This document shows, one piece after another, positions 26,307 through 37,104 of a stretch of DNA of 64,000 nucleotides (position 1 is the first letter of the stretch; each line of letters starts with the position of its first letter). The stretch covers positions 3,800,001-3,864,000 of the forward strand of contig CM069767.1 of the NCBI GenBank assembly GCA_036169595.1, read 5' to 3'. The notes below the pieces were generated by a model, which was not told the origin of the DNA, ran no database searches, and saw only the letters and a program-made list of their open reading frames with translations. Position numbers and translations under genes: made by a program. This DNA comes from Dictyostelium firmibasis. Lineage: Eukaryota; Evosea; Eumycetozoa; Dictyosteliales; Dictyosteliaceae.

Positions 26307-27556
26307 TTACATCCAAACCATTTCACCGTTTGCTTTATTAAAGAGGGTATCTTTACCATTCAAATGCATAATGCCATCTTTAAAATTACATTTTCTCTTA
26401 TTCTTTATTCTTGATACTTTTTCATATTGACAAAGTACAAAATGTTCGATAATAGGATCTGGGTCGTCATCTTCATCGTCATCCAAATCACTGCCCAATG
26501 AATCCTCTTCAACTTTATTAACACCACCACCTATTTCTTCGTCCTATTTTTTTTTTTTTTTTTTTTTTTTATAAATTTTAGAAATAATGAGCATATGATA
26601 TTTTATTTTTATATAAAGATCGATAATTGATCTCCCTTTCAAAAATAATAGGTAAGAGATACATACATCTAAATCATCATCATCATTAAGTCCATCATTT
26701 TGTGGGATGACCTCACTTTCATTAAAATTAAATTTCTTTGTAAAACCATCTATAATTAATTTATCTATATTATCTTTATTATTACTTTCATTGCTGTTAT
26801 TTTCATCATCGTTATCACTTTCATCCAAAGTACCATCGTTTTGTGGCATTGGGTTCATAATACTTCTTAGAGATGATGGTAAATTATTATTATTACTATT
26901 GTTGTTGTTGTTGCTATTGTTATTTCCATTACTACTATTGATTGTTGGAGAAGTCCCATTTGAAGCCTCTTTTTGTGGAGGTAAATATTGTTGTGGATTT
27001 CCAAATGTTGATGAAGTTGTTGTTGTTGTAGTGGTTTGAGATTTATTATTTAATTGAATTAAACTATTTAATGTATTTCTAACATTTTCATGCTATATAA
27101 TGGCAAAAGTTAAATGAATAGCTATTAGAGATGGGAAGGTATAATTATGTATGAAGTGATTAAATTTAAAAAAAATAAATATCCTATTAAATAATAATGA
27201 TAAAAATAGAAAATATACCTCAACTGTTGATAATGCAGATTGTTGTGGTTGTGTTTGAGTTGCTGTTGTTTCATCAGGATCATTTTGACTAATTGCACCT
27301 TGTTGTGTTAATCTGTCTAACCACATCTAATAAAACAAAAAATGTGAGTAAAGGGAGATAGTTTTTAATTTTTAATTTTTTTTCCAATTATTGTTTTTAT
27401 GTGTTTTTTTTTTTTTAATAAATTGATATATACAGTTTGAATTTCATCAATTATACTCTCATCTACATTTTCAGTGTCGGAATCATTCTTTATATTGCTC
27501 TTTATATTTCTGATTACATCGAAAACAATATATTTATAAACACTGTCTACACTCAT
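26307..27556 (-). CDS. gtf2a1: TFIIA large subunit (alpha/beta precursor)
   Basis: Four exons: 27556-27434, 27326-27219, 27092-26667 and 26543-26307, about 297 residues. The N-terminal helical region (SVDSVYKYIVFDVIRNIKSNI, then MWLDRLTQQGAIS) matches the four-helix-bundle half of TFIIA alpha. The middle is a poorly conserved Asn/Ser/Thr/Gln spacer, as in all TFIIA large subunits. An acidic stretch (GSDLDDDEDDDPDPI) precedes the C-terminal beta barrel: EHFVLCQYEKVSRIKNKRKC, FKDGIMHLNGKDTLFNKANGEMVW. TFIIA binds TBP and DNA upstream of the TATA box and stabilises the pre-initiation complex for RNA polymerase II. In animals the precursor is cut by taspase1 before the acidic region; I see no clear QVDG-type taspase site here. 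Confidence 0.92.
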
Positions 27557-27935
27557 TATGAATGTATATACTATGTATGTGTGTTTTGAAAAAAAAAAAA
27601 AAAAAATATATAAAAAATTTAAAAAAAAGATTGAAAAAAAAAAATTATTTAATGTTATATATATATAGAAAAAAATGTATTTAGAAAAATAAAAAATAAA
27701 ATTTTTTTGAAAAGATTGTGTAGGAAGATACTTTTTTTTTTTTTTTTTTTTTGTAAAAAAATTATAGAGGTTATAAACACAAAAGTTATAAAATAAAAAA
27801 TTTAAAAGAAAAGGTGAAATAAAATAGATTATAAATTATTTAAAAGGAAAAAAAAAAAAAAAAAAAAGAAAAAGGTATATTATATATTTTCTATTTTATT
27901 GTGTTTTGGCAAATGACCAAAAAAAATTTCAAAAT

Positions 27936-27978
<43 letters not shown>

Positions 27979-28249
27979 AAAAAAAAAAAAAAAAAAAAAT
28001 ATTTAAATTTTAATTTTTTTTATTTTTTATTTTATTTTATTTTATTTTTTTTTTTGTGAAAAAATATTACAATTGAAAATAATGATATTTTAGAATTTTG
28101 AAAAATAAATATATAAATTTTGATGTCTAATAACTTTTTTTTATTTTGGACTATCGAAAAAAAATAAAAAGAAAGATTTACATTTGCTTACAATTGTTTT
28201 TTTTATTTTTTTATTTATTTATTTTTTATTTTTTATTTATTTATTTTTT
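27557..28249. other. Intergenic, TFIIA promoter / SDR 3' flank
   Basis: 693 bp, nearly pure A/T with adjoining T and A runs at 27940-28000 that could pair. I see no gene or RNA signal. Confidence 0.6.
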
Positions 28250-29164
28250 TTAATCAAAATTTGTTGAAGTTGTTAAATTTATGAAATGGTTTAAATCTGA
28301 TTGAATTGAAGCAACTTTTTTATTAAAAAAATCAATTGTTTCAGGACCTAAAAATAAATGAAGTGGAGGTAATGATTCGGAAGTATTTTTATCTAAAGAA
28401 AGATCAATTAAAATATTCATAGCTTTTTTAGGATCACCATTGAATGTCCAATTCGGTTTATCATTTACAGCTGCTCTAACATTTGAATAACAATCCAATG
28501 GTTTATCAGAAGAAGTTGCAGAATCTCTGATATTAGTCTTAAAGAAACCAGGTTTAACACAAGTTACATGAACATTATGTGGTTTCATCTCCATATGTAA
28601 TGATTCACTAATTGCCTCCATTGCGAATTTCGTTGAAGAATATGGTGAAGATCCAGCAGAAAGATTTAAAATTCCAGCTATTGAAGAGATATTATAAACT
28701 CTACAACCACCATATCCATTAGTTTTTGTATATTCTCTAAGTAATGGTAAAGAGTTTCTTAGTACATTTAACATACCAAAGAAATTTGCATCAAACAAAT
28801 CACGATACTCTTTATCTGATAACTCTTCAACTGCACCCAATCTAATGTAACCACTATTATTAACGACTACATCCAATCTACCAAATTTTAAAATAGTATC
28901 ATTTAAACTTAATTTTACACTTGATTCATTTACTAAATCAACTTGACAAATTAATAATTGTTCACCATGTTTTTCTTTTGATAATCCTGTTATTTCTCCT
29001 TTACTTTCATCATTATTAAATATCTTTTTCTCAAAATTATCTTTATTTCTACTTGTTGCTGTAACTTTAAAACCTCTTTTAATTAATAAAACTGTTAAAA
29101 TAAATCCAAATCCTTGTGAACATCCTGTAATATACCAAACAAAATCTTTACTAAATTCTTCCAT
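28250..29164 (-). CDS. Short-chain dehydrogenase/reductase (classical SDR)
   Basis: Single exon, 304 residues. The Rossmann cofactor motif is TGCSQGFG (residues 13-20), followed by VTATSRN (34-40), where Arg39 favours NADP(H). NNSGY (102-106) is the NNAG-type motif, with Ser in place of the usual Ala. Asn127 in ANFFG, Ser160/161 and Tyr175-x3-Lys179 (YSSTK) complete the catalytic tetrad. The closing KPGFFKT motif is typical of classical SDRs. Length and motifs fit the retinol/hydroxysteroid-like group of oxidoreductases, but substrate cannot be read from sequence. No TM or targeting peptide is seen, so it is probably cytosolic. Confidence 0.9.
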   Translation of the reverse strand: MEEFSKDFVWYITGCSQGFGFILTVLLIKRGFKVTATSRNKDNFEKKIFNNDESKGEITGLSKEKHGEQLLICQVDLVNESSVKLSLNDTILKFGRLDVVVNNSGYIRLGAVEELSDKEYRDLFDANFFGMLNVLRNSLPLLREYTKTNGYGGCRVYNISSIAGILNLSAGSSPYSSTKFAMEAISESLHMEMKPHNVHVTCVKPGFFKTNIRDSATSSDKPLDCYSNVRAAVNDKPNWTFNGDPKKAMNILIDLSLDKNTSESLPPLHLFLGPETIDFFNKKVASIQSDLNHFINLTTSTNFD

Positions 29165-29612
29165 AATTATTTTTTTTTTATTTAAATATTCTTCTTTTAT
29201 TTTAATTGGAGCAAAAAAAAAAATTTGGAAACAATAATATATTATTTATTTATTTTTTTTTATATTTTTTTATAAATATATTAAAAGTTTTATTTATTTT
29301 TATATTTTATTAACGCATATAAAATTTTTTTTATTTTTTTTTTTTTATAACTTCCTCAAAAAAAACTACCTCAGTCCACACATTTTTAAAAAAAAAATAA
29401 AAAAAAAAAAAAAAAAATTAAAAAAATTAAAACCTCCGACACACTTTTTTTAATTTGGAACATTCTTTTATTGAAACAATGGGACGAATTTTTTGATGAT
29501 TGTTTATTTAAAAATGAAAAAAAAAAAAAAAAAAAAAATAGAAAAAAAAAATAGAAATACCAATAAAATTTTATTTTAAAAAAAAAGATAATATTATATA
29601 GGAGTATTCAGT
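29165..29612. other. Intergenic, SDR promoter / SSRP1 3' flank
   Basis: 448 bp, A/T-rich with repeated A runs. CTTCCTC and CCTCCGACACAC patches occur near 29350 and 29433. I see no gene. Confidence 0.6.
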
Positions 29613-31423
29613 TTATTTCTTTTGTTTCTTTTTAGTTTTTTTATCTTCTTCAGACTCTTCTTCAGAGGCATCAGAAGAGTCAGAACCTTCATCAGATTCA
29701 GAACCAGATCTAATAATGTTAATAAAAAAAATATAAAAAAAATAATTAATGAAAATAAATAAAATTTAAAAAAAATGTTTGGTTAGTTATTATAATATTT
29801 TTGATAATAATTAAAATTAATAAATATTACTCTGAAGGTTCATAATCATCATCATCAGAATCATCATCATCAATTATCATAGCAGGACCAGTATTTGTTG
29901 GATTTAAAATTGATAATTTCTTTTCTTTAAGGAAATTGAAAAGACTTGGATATTCTTCACGTTGGATATTTACAAATTGAATGGAGGTAGAGTTCTTTAG
30001 ATTGATTGATAAATCAAAAGTACGATTACTACCACCTCTAACTGATGGCGCACCATAACGAGAGAATTCAATGTTTGAGATATCCTCAAATTTAATATAA
30101 GTTGGTGGTTTATGAACGAAAAAGAAACATCTCTCTAATGGATATAAATAACCTTCGTTGGCTTTCAATGAACATTTAATTGAGTTTGCACCAGAGTCTG
30201 ATTGGAAGTTACCGGGGATTGTAATTTTCTTACCTGTTAATGCTTTGAGGATCTTACAAATGAGAGCATTGGCATTTCCATTCATAATTGGTGATAATTG
30301 ATCCTTGAACTTGTGTTGAAGTTCATCCGTTAAATTCAACTCTAGATGAATTTCCTCTTCAGCTTGGAATTGAATAACTAAATGAGCATATTTTGTTTGA
30401 CCTTGACGAATTGGTGGGTCCAAAGAGATGACGAAAAAGATATGTTTTTGATCGGGTCTAAAGAATTGAAAGAGACGTGAAATACTCTCATATGGAACTT
30501 TATAGTCATGAGTTTTACCATGAAGTTTAAGGAATGTTGGATACATTTCAATGTCGATACGACCTCTTGGTGTAAGGAATTGAATCGATGAGAAGACAAC
30601 CAAACTCTTACCAACATTCGATACCATATCTGATTTGTTCATAATGGTTTGTTGGAATTGTTCTAAAGCACTGACCTCCTCCTCTTTCTCTTCCTCTTCG
30701 TCTTGATTCTCTTCCTCTTCATCACCATCTTTCTTTTCTTTACCTTCTTCACCCTCTTTTGATGGTCTAATTGGTGTGAAAAAACGCATCTCTACCATTG
30801 ATTCATCATCATCATCCATTGCTCTATCATTGTGAAACTCTAATGTTAATTCATTCTTATTGTTTGCACCAATAACAGATTGTGATACTTCAGATATTGG
30901 AAATTCAAATCCAACCTTACCATGATCAGTTGTAAATTGAATCATTGGTCCATTGACTTTAACCTCACCCCAATTACAACCTTTGGTCGATAATTCAACG
31001 ACATCCAATGGTGAAACATTATATTGATCTCCTAAATACTTTCTAACAACTTCATAATCCTGTTCTTTAAATCCATCAAATTTAATTGTTGCTCCACCTT
31101 TTATCGATAATATTAATTGAAATATTCTTGGTGTAACTCTAGTCCAACTTGCTTTCTTTATATCAGTTGATGATACTGTTTCACTCTTACCACTTTCTGA
31201 TTTCCATGTTATATTATTTGTTGTAAATTTTAATATACCTCTAGTCTGTCATATATATATAGAAAACAATAATGTTGAGAAAATGTTAAGAAAATTAATA
31301 ATAAGAGATGAAAAGGAAAAAAAAAACAATAAATAATAAATATAAAAATTTTACTCCACTAATTCTTCCACCTAATGATATATTATTAAATTGTGATACT
31401 GGGTTTGAAACTGTTGAGCTCAT
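29613..31423 (-). CDS. ssrp1: FACT complex subunit SSRP1 (histone chaperone)
   Basis: Three exons: 31423-31355, 31245-29831 and 29709-29613, about 526 residues. The N-terminal PH-like/dimerisation region starts NISLGGRISG and continues in exon 2 with GILKFTTNNITWKS. The middle tandem PH domains include GKSLVVFSSIQFLTPRGRIDIEMY and DYKVPYESISRLFQFFRPD. They are separated from the N-terminal part by an acidic insert (EEEENQDEEEEKEEE). The protein ends in an acidic/Ser tail (exon 3) and a short Lys-rich tip. There is no HMG box, so it has the yeast Pob3-like form rather than the animal form. FACT (with Spt16) loosens and reassembles H2A-H2B during transcription and replication. Two E2F-like sites lie about 240-260 bp upstream. 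Confidence 0.94.
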
Positions 31424-31488
31424 TTTAATCAATTTTTTTTTATATATAAATTTACAAAGAACAGATAATATATATTATGTGTAATTAT

Positions 31489-31532
<44 letters not shown>

Positions 31533-31659
31533 TGAAGAAAAACTTAAAAAAAACAGAATGAAAAATAAATTTTTAATAACAAATAAAAAATAAAAAATAT
31601 AAAAAAAAAAAAAAAAAAATTCAAAAAAAAAAAAAAAATTCAAAAAAAAATTATTTTAA

Positions 31660-31681
31660 CGGGAAATATTTTTTTGGCGGG
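31660..31681. promoter_or_regulatory. Pair of E2F-like sites in the SSRP1 promoter
   Basis: CGGGAAA (31660-31666; TTTCCCG on the other strand) is followed by TTTGGCGGG (31673-31681). They lie 237-258 bp upstream of the SSRP1 start. TTTGGCGGG is a perfect E2F consensus word. Its occurrence in an interval otherwise made of A and T runs is unlikely by chance, but binding is inferred. Confidence 0.45.
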
Positions 31682-31909
31682 GATAAATACAATAAAATAA
31701 AATAGAAAAAAAAAAATAAAACATTTTAGATATTAAAATTATTTATAGTAAATATTTATATTTATTTTGAAAAAAAAACAATGATAGTTCATATTTGGTG
31801 AAATTTGAATTGTATATTTCCATAAGAAGGAATAGTGGTGTTCCCCAAGAAGTTCATTGAAAATTTTCGCTACACCCTATTCCAATATATTCAGTGATAT
31901 GTATCCAAA

Positions 31910-32161
31910 TTTTTTTTTTTTATTTTGTCTAAAAGAAAATCTAAGAATCAAACTAAGTATTGAAAGAAAATAGTTTATAGAGGATGATGAAAAGATTAAA
32001 TTTCCAATTGTCTCTGTTATATATTCCCAACGAGTGATTTGAATACCATGTTCTGCATATTATAGTATCGTATTGATGAAATCTTGACCATCGAGCATCT
32101 TTTGATTTGATAAATTAGTAACCACAACTACACATCTATACTGTGGAAAACAACCGTTCAT
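31910..32161 (-). pseudogene. Relic open frame of unknown origin
   Basis: On the minus strand from an ATG at 32161 the frame reads MNGCFPQYRCVVVVTN, then MLDGQDFINTI. A TAA at about 32059 breaks the frame, which continues as AEHGIQITRWEYITETIGNL into about 31910. Base composition is clearly less A/T-rich than neighbouring intergenic DNA, and the peptide has normal coding character on both sides of the stop. The pattern of a hydrophobic strand followed by A-x-x-x-GI-x-I-x-x-W recalls restriction-endonuclease-like folds, but that is a weak impression. It may be a decayed host gene or transposon gene. A further less A/T-rich patch at 32385-32440 may be another remnant. Confidence 0.4.
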
Positions 32162-32648
32162 CTAAAGATTTTTAATATTTACACTTTGGATTTTATATTG
32201 TTATCTTTTCATAATTTTACATTATATTCATTGAAATTAATTTGTCTTATTATTGGTTTATTGAAAAAAAAATAAATAAAAAAAAAATAAAAAAAAATTA
32301 AATAAAAAAAAAACCAAAAAAAAAAAAAAAAAAAATACTGGATTTATTTTATCTTTGTTTTTCACACAATAAAAGAGTGTGTAATCTTTATTTAAATGAA
32401 TGATTAATATTTGGTGATATGGAAACAGCATACATCAGAGACCTGTGAAAAAAAAAAAAACAATAATTTATAAATTTATAAAATAAAAGGAAACTTAGTT
32501 TTGGAATTTTAAAAAGGAAATTGCACAAACTTTTCTCTCATTTTTAGTTAATAGCCACATCATCACCACAAAAAAAAAAAAGAATTAAAAGATATTTAAA
32601 CCTTATAAAAAAAAAAATCTCTGATTTTTTGGGGAAAGGATATTTAAA

Positions 32649-32686
<38 letters not shown>

Positions 32687-32920
32687 ATCCCAATAAGCTC
32701 AAACCAATCTTTGTTTAAAAAATTATTTAAAAAAAGGTATATCAAACTTTTAATATAAAAGAATATTCTCTCAAATAAAAAATGAAAAATAAAAAATAAA
32801 AAATAAAAAAAAATTTTTAAAAAAAAAAAAAGAATGAAAAAAATCATCATTCTTTTCATTTTTTTTCAATAAAAATTTGCTTTATTTAGAAGGGAATCTT
32901 TTCACCCCCCCTATTTTTTT

Positions 32921-32955
<35 letters not shown>

Positions 32956-32973
32956 TTTCAAAATTTGAATAAT

Positions 32974-33011
<38 letters not shown>

Positions 33012-33360
33012 ATTTTTAACTTGAAAAATTATTATACAAATAATTATTCAAACGATTTTTTTTTTTTTTATTTCTTATGATCAAAATATTATAAATAATT
33101 ATTTTTTTTCTGAGTTTTTATTTTTTTTTTGTTTTTTGAGTTTTTATTTTTTTTATTATTATTTTTTTTTTTTAATTTTTTTTTTTTTATTTTTATTTTT
33201 AATTTTTTTTTTCTCCACCCCAAACTTCATTCAAATTGGTAAAAAATTGTAGTGTTGTTGAATTTTGAAGATATTTTTTAACCCAAAAAATCGCTCAATG
33301 GCATAAAAAAAAAAAAATTGAAAATAAAAAAATTGAATAATTAAAAAAATAGAAAATTAA

Positions 33361-33484
33361 TCAGCTGATTCTTTCCAACAGTGTGATCATTGAAATTTTT
33401 AGATTTTTTTATTTTAATTATTTTTATTTTTTTTTTTTTATTTTAATTTTTTTTTTTATTTTTTTTTTTTCAACATCAGCTGAT
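33361..33484. promoter_or_regulatory. Two ATCAGCTGAT palindromes upstream of the sedolisin gene
   Basis: The 10-bp palindrome ATCAGCTGAT occurs at about 33360-33369 and again at about 33475-33484, 194 and 79 bp 5' of the start codon. It contains a CAGCTG E-box. Two exact copies in the proximal promoter suggest a binding site. The factor is unknown. Confidence 0.35.
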
Positions 33485-33553
33485 AAAAACTTTTTTTTTT
33501 TTTTTTTTTTTATTTTATAATTTCATTTATAATTTATATTAAATAGAAACAAA

Positions 33554-33786
33554 ATGAGAGTTTTGTTACTTTTAGTTTTCCTCGTATTTTGCTTAGTCCC
33601 AGCTCTCTCTTACAGAGATACCAACTGGAATAAATTAAACAGAGCTGGTAGAAGAGAAAACCTCGAATTCCGTGTTGCTCTTAACCAAAGAAATTTAGAT
33701 GTTTTAGAATCAACTTTATTAGATGTTTCCAATCCAGCTTCATCCAACTATGGTATGTCAAAAAAAAAAAAAAATAAAAAAAAAAA

Positions 33787-33821
<35 letters not shown>

Positions 33822-35493
33822 GATTATTTTTTTTTTAGAGAATATAATAATTTAATAAAATAGAATTGATATTAATAAATTGAAATATATTAAAGGTAAA
33901 CATTGGACTTCTGAACAAGTTGCTGATTTAGTTGCACCAGAACCATGGGTATCAAAAAAAGTTGTTAACTATTTAAAAAAAAATGGTTGTCACAATGTTG
34001 AAAACCATGGTGATTTTATTAAAGCCTCCGGTCCAGTTTCTGCCGTTGAAAAGATTTTCTCTGTTGAAATGTACAACTACAAACATAACATTAAAACTGA
34101 ACAATCTATCATTCGTTCATCAGAAACCTATCAAGTTCCATTTGAAATTTCTCAATATGTTCACATCGTTTCTGGTGTTTCTGAACTCCCACATCTCAAC
34201 AATGGTCCAAAATCAAAAACATTAAAACCAAATCCAAAAGATTTTGAAGCCACCCCAGCTCCATCTGGTCCAGCTGATCCAGGTATGGTCGTTCCACAAA
34301 CCATTCAACAACTCTATGGTATCCCATCAGACTATGTCAACAATGCCAATACTTCACTCTGTTTAGCTGAATTTGCTGCAGATCGTTCATACCAACCAAA
34401 AGATCTCAAAACCTTTGCTGCTAAAACTGGTACACCACTCATCAATGTTGTTAAAAACATTGGTCCATTCGAACCAACTCAACCAGATCTTGAATCAACT
34501 TTAGATGTTCAATATGGTGGTGTTATTGCTGGAAAAGATGCACTCATTACATTTTTCACTGTAAATGGATGGATGTACGAATTCTCATCAGATCTTGCTG
34601 CTACTTACCCAGCTCCATACGTCGTCTCCATGTCTTGGGGTTGGCCAGAACCATTACAATGTCAACAAGGTATTGGTAACTGTACCAACGGTGAATCATC
34701 ACAAGATTACGTCAACCGTGTTAACATTGAATTCCAAAAGATTGGTCTCCGTGGTATCACTCTTTTAGCTTCATCAGGTGATCAAGGTGCTCCAGGTGAT
34801 GGTAATCCATCATGTAACTCAAGAGATCAACCAATCTCTACCATTTTCCCAGGTGCCTCACCATGGGTTACCTCTGTTGGTGCTACTATGTTAGCTGCTC
34901 CATCTGCCAATGAACCAAACCCAATTGATACTTCCGATGCTCCAGTTTGCGGTATCCACAAATGTGCTACCTCAACCCAAGAAGTTACTTGTTCAACTCC
35001 ATCCGCTTTAATTACTACTGGTGGTGGTTTCTCTAACTACTCCCCACAACCAGCATGGCAAGCAGATGCTGTTAATGCCTACCTCAGCTCAGGTGTTACT
35101 TTACCAAACAAAAAATTCTTCAATGCTTCAAATCGTGGTTTCCCAGATGTCTCTGGTTTAGGTCACAACTACTACATCGTTGCTGCCGATCAAATGAACA
35201 TCGTCGATGGTACTTCATGTTCATCACCAGTCTTTGGTGGTATTGTTGCCTTATTAAACAGCTATCGTTTAGATAACAACAAATCAACTCTCGGTTTCAT
35301 TAATCCACTCTTATATGCTGCCTACGCTTCAAACCCAGAAATCTACAATGATATCACCGTTGGTAACAACTATTGTACTGAAAGTTGTTGTGCTACAACT
35401 GGTTTCCTTGCCACCAAAGGTTGGGATGCTGTCACTGGTTTAGGTACTCCAAACTTCAAAGAATTATTAGCTTACGTTCAATCATTAAACTAA
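33554..35493 (+). CDS. Tripeptidyl-peptidase 1-like lysosomal serine protease (sedolisin, S53)
   Basis: Two exons: 33554-33752 and 33896-35493, about 598 residues. A signal peptide (MRVLLLLVFLVFCLVPALS) leads into an S53 activation (pro) domain of about 170 residues, ending before the Pro-rich KTLKPNPKDFEATPAPSG linker. The catalytic residues of sedolisins are present: Glu266 and Asp270 in ESTLDVQYGG, Asp362 in ASSGDQGAPG, and Ser507 in DGTSCSSPVFGG. TPP1 removes tripeptides from protein N-termini in acidic lysosomes; human TPP1 deficiency causes CLN2 disease. Dictyostelium has several TPP1 homologues and this is one of them. Codon use is unusually rich in C-ending codons (TTC, CTC, GTC, ATC) compared with neighbours, suggesting high expression. 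Confidence 0.93.
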
Positions 35494-35948
35494 ATAAAAT
35501 TTTTTAACTAAAATAATAAATTAAATTTTTAAAAAAAAAAAAAAAAAAAATAATAATCAAAATTTCTATATCCTTTTAATATGGTTGATAATAGTGAAGA
35601 GGAATTTTAGTTAATCTTTTTCAATATTTTGTAGTTGTTGTTTCTTAATCTTTAAGAAATTTGAAATCAGAAAAAATTATTGAATTTTAAAAACTCTTTA
35701 TTTTTACACTGTTTTGGTCAAACTTAAATTAAAGCTACAAAGAAAAAAAAGTTGTTAAAAAAAAACACCAAAACATTTTTATAAAAAAATATATATATAT
35801 ATATATTTATTATTTATTGGAATATACAAGGTATTACTAATCATTTTATTTTTTTTTATTTTTTTTTATTTTTTTTTCTGAAAACATTTTGATTTTTTTT
35901 CCCTTTTTTTTTTTTTTTTTTTTTTTTAATATAAAAAAAAAAATAGAA
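35494..35948. other. Intergenic between sedolisin and FNIP genes
   Basis: 455 bp, A/T-rich, with an (AT)n stretch near 35790-35806. A Phe-rich open frame runs in from 35889 but the credible start is the Met at 35949. Confidence 0.6.
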
Positions 35949-36980
35949 ATGGAAGAGTCAAAAGAAAATAATATTTTATTTTTTAAAATATGGAGAAATA
36001 TAGTAATTAAAGAAATTATATTTGAACATTTAAGGCTTTTTAAAAGGAATTATTATTTTAAAATTAGTGATTTAAATGGATTTATTAATAAAAAGAATAA
36101 ATATTATGTTAAAAAGATTGAAATTAATTTCAGTAAAGAGATATCAAATGATACATTTTCTAAATATTTAAATTGTACAAATTTAATTTTTTCAAATAAA
36201 TTTAATAAATCAATAAATAATTTAAAAATAACATGTAATCTTAAACATATAGAATTTGGCAATACTTTTGATCAACCAATAAATCCATTGGATCAAATAT
36301 TTTTATCAAATAATTCAATTGAAACTATTAAATTTGGTAATAATTTCAATCAATTATTAAAATTTAATAGTAGTTCAATTAATAATGAACAATTTATTCA
36401 ATTAAAATCATTAAAACTTGGAATGTTCTTTAATAAACCACTTTTAGAAATACCAAATTCAATAACTGATTTAGAATTTGGTAGAGAATTTAATCAAAAT
36501 TTTTCATTTGATAAAGAATCTAAATTAAAATCTTTAAAATTTATTGGTAAATTTGATATGAATTTAACAGTTGGTAAACTTCCATCATCATTAAAAATAC
36601 TTTATTTATCTAATGATTTTAGTAGAAAATTAACTAAAGGTATGTTACCTGATAATCTAGAGGAATTATATTTTAGTTCAAATTATAATCAAGAATTAAT
36701 ACCAAATGAATCAATACCATTATCTTTAACATTAATAAAGTTATCGTTTGCTTTTAACAAAGAGTTAGTACCTGGTGTATTTCCTCCAAATATTAAAACT
36801 ATCATTTTCGGAGAATCATTTTCAAAACCTTTAAAAATTGGTGTCATACCAAATAGTGTTACAACTTTAAAATTACCAAAATTTTATAAACCTTTTTTAA
36901 CATATTTACCACAAAGACCACAAATTAGTGAATTATATTCAATCCCACCAAATTCTTATAAAAATTTAACATTTTTTTAA
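35949..36980 (+). CDS. FNIP-repeat-containing protein
   Basis: Single exon, about 343 residues from the ATG at 35949. An in-frame upstream start at 35889 would add a Phe/Lys low-complexity leader and is unlikely. Residues 1-60 form the dictyostelid N-terminal module (FFKIWRNIVIKEIIFEHL). The rest is about ten roughly 22-residue repeats with the F-[GN]-x-x-F-N-[QK]-x-[IL] pattern: FGNTFDQPINPLDQ, FGNNFNQLL, LGMFFNKPLLEIPNSI, FGREFNQ, FAFNKELVPGVFPPNI and FGESFSKPLKIGVIPNSV. FNIP repeats are LRR-like units expanded in Dictyostelium. No catalytic domain is present, and the likely role is protein binding. It lacks the cysteines and signal peptide of extracellular LRR proteins. Confidence 0.85.
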   Translation: MEESKENNILFFKIWRNIVIKEIIFEHLRLFKRNYYFKISDLNGFINKKNKYYVKKIEINFSKEISNDTFSKYLNCTNLIFSNKFNKSINNLKITCNLKHIEFGNTFDQPINPLDQIFLSNNSIETIKFGNNFNQLLKFNSSSINNEQFIQLKSLKLGMFFNKPLLEIPNSITDLEFGREFNQNFSFDKESKLKSLKFIGKFDMNLTVGKLPSSLKILYLSNDFSRKLTKGMLPDNLEELYFSSNYNQELIPNESIPLSLTLIKLSFAFNKELVPGVFPPNIKTIIFGESFSKPLKIGVIPNSVTTLKLPKFYKPFLTYLPQRPQISELYSIPPNSYKNLTFF

Positions 36981-37069
36981 ATTTTAATACTGCCCAAAAA
37001 ATAAAAATTAAAAATTAAAAAAAAAAATCTTTTTGAAAACTAAATTTTAATTAAGTCCAAGCCAGGCTG

Positions 37070-37104
<35 letters not shown>

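Larger units (their letters stand above)
31424..33553. other. Gene-poor interval between SSRP1 and the sedolisin gene
   Basis: 2.1 kb. It holds the SSRP1 promoter (E2F-like pair), a relic open frame at 31910-32161, a less A/T-rich patch at 32340-32440, several long T runs, and the sedolisin promoter with two ATCAGCTGAT palindromes. Apart from these I see only A/T low complexity. Confidence 0.6.

Noticed and set aside
35889-35948. Upstream ATG extending the FNIP protein by 20 residues
   Set aside because: The extension is Phe and Lys runs from homopolymers; the Met at 35949 with an A-rich context directly precedes the conserved module.
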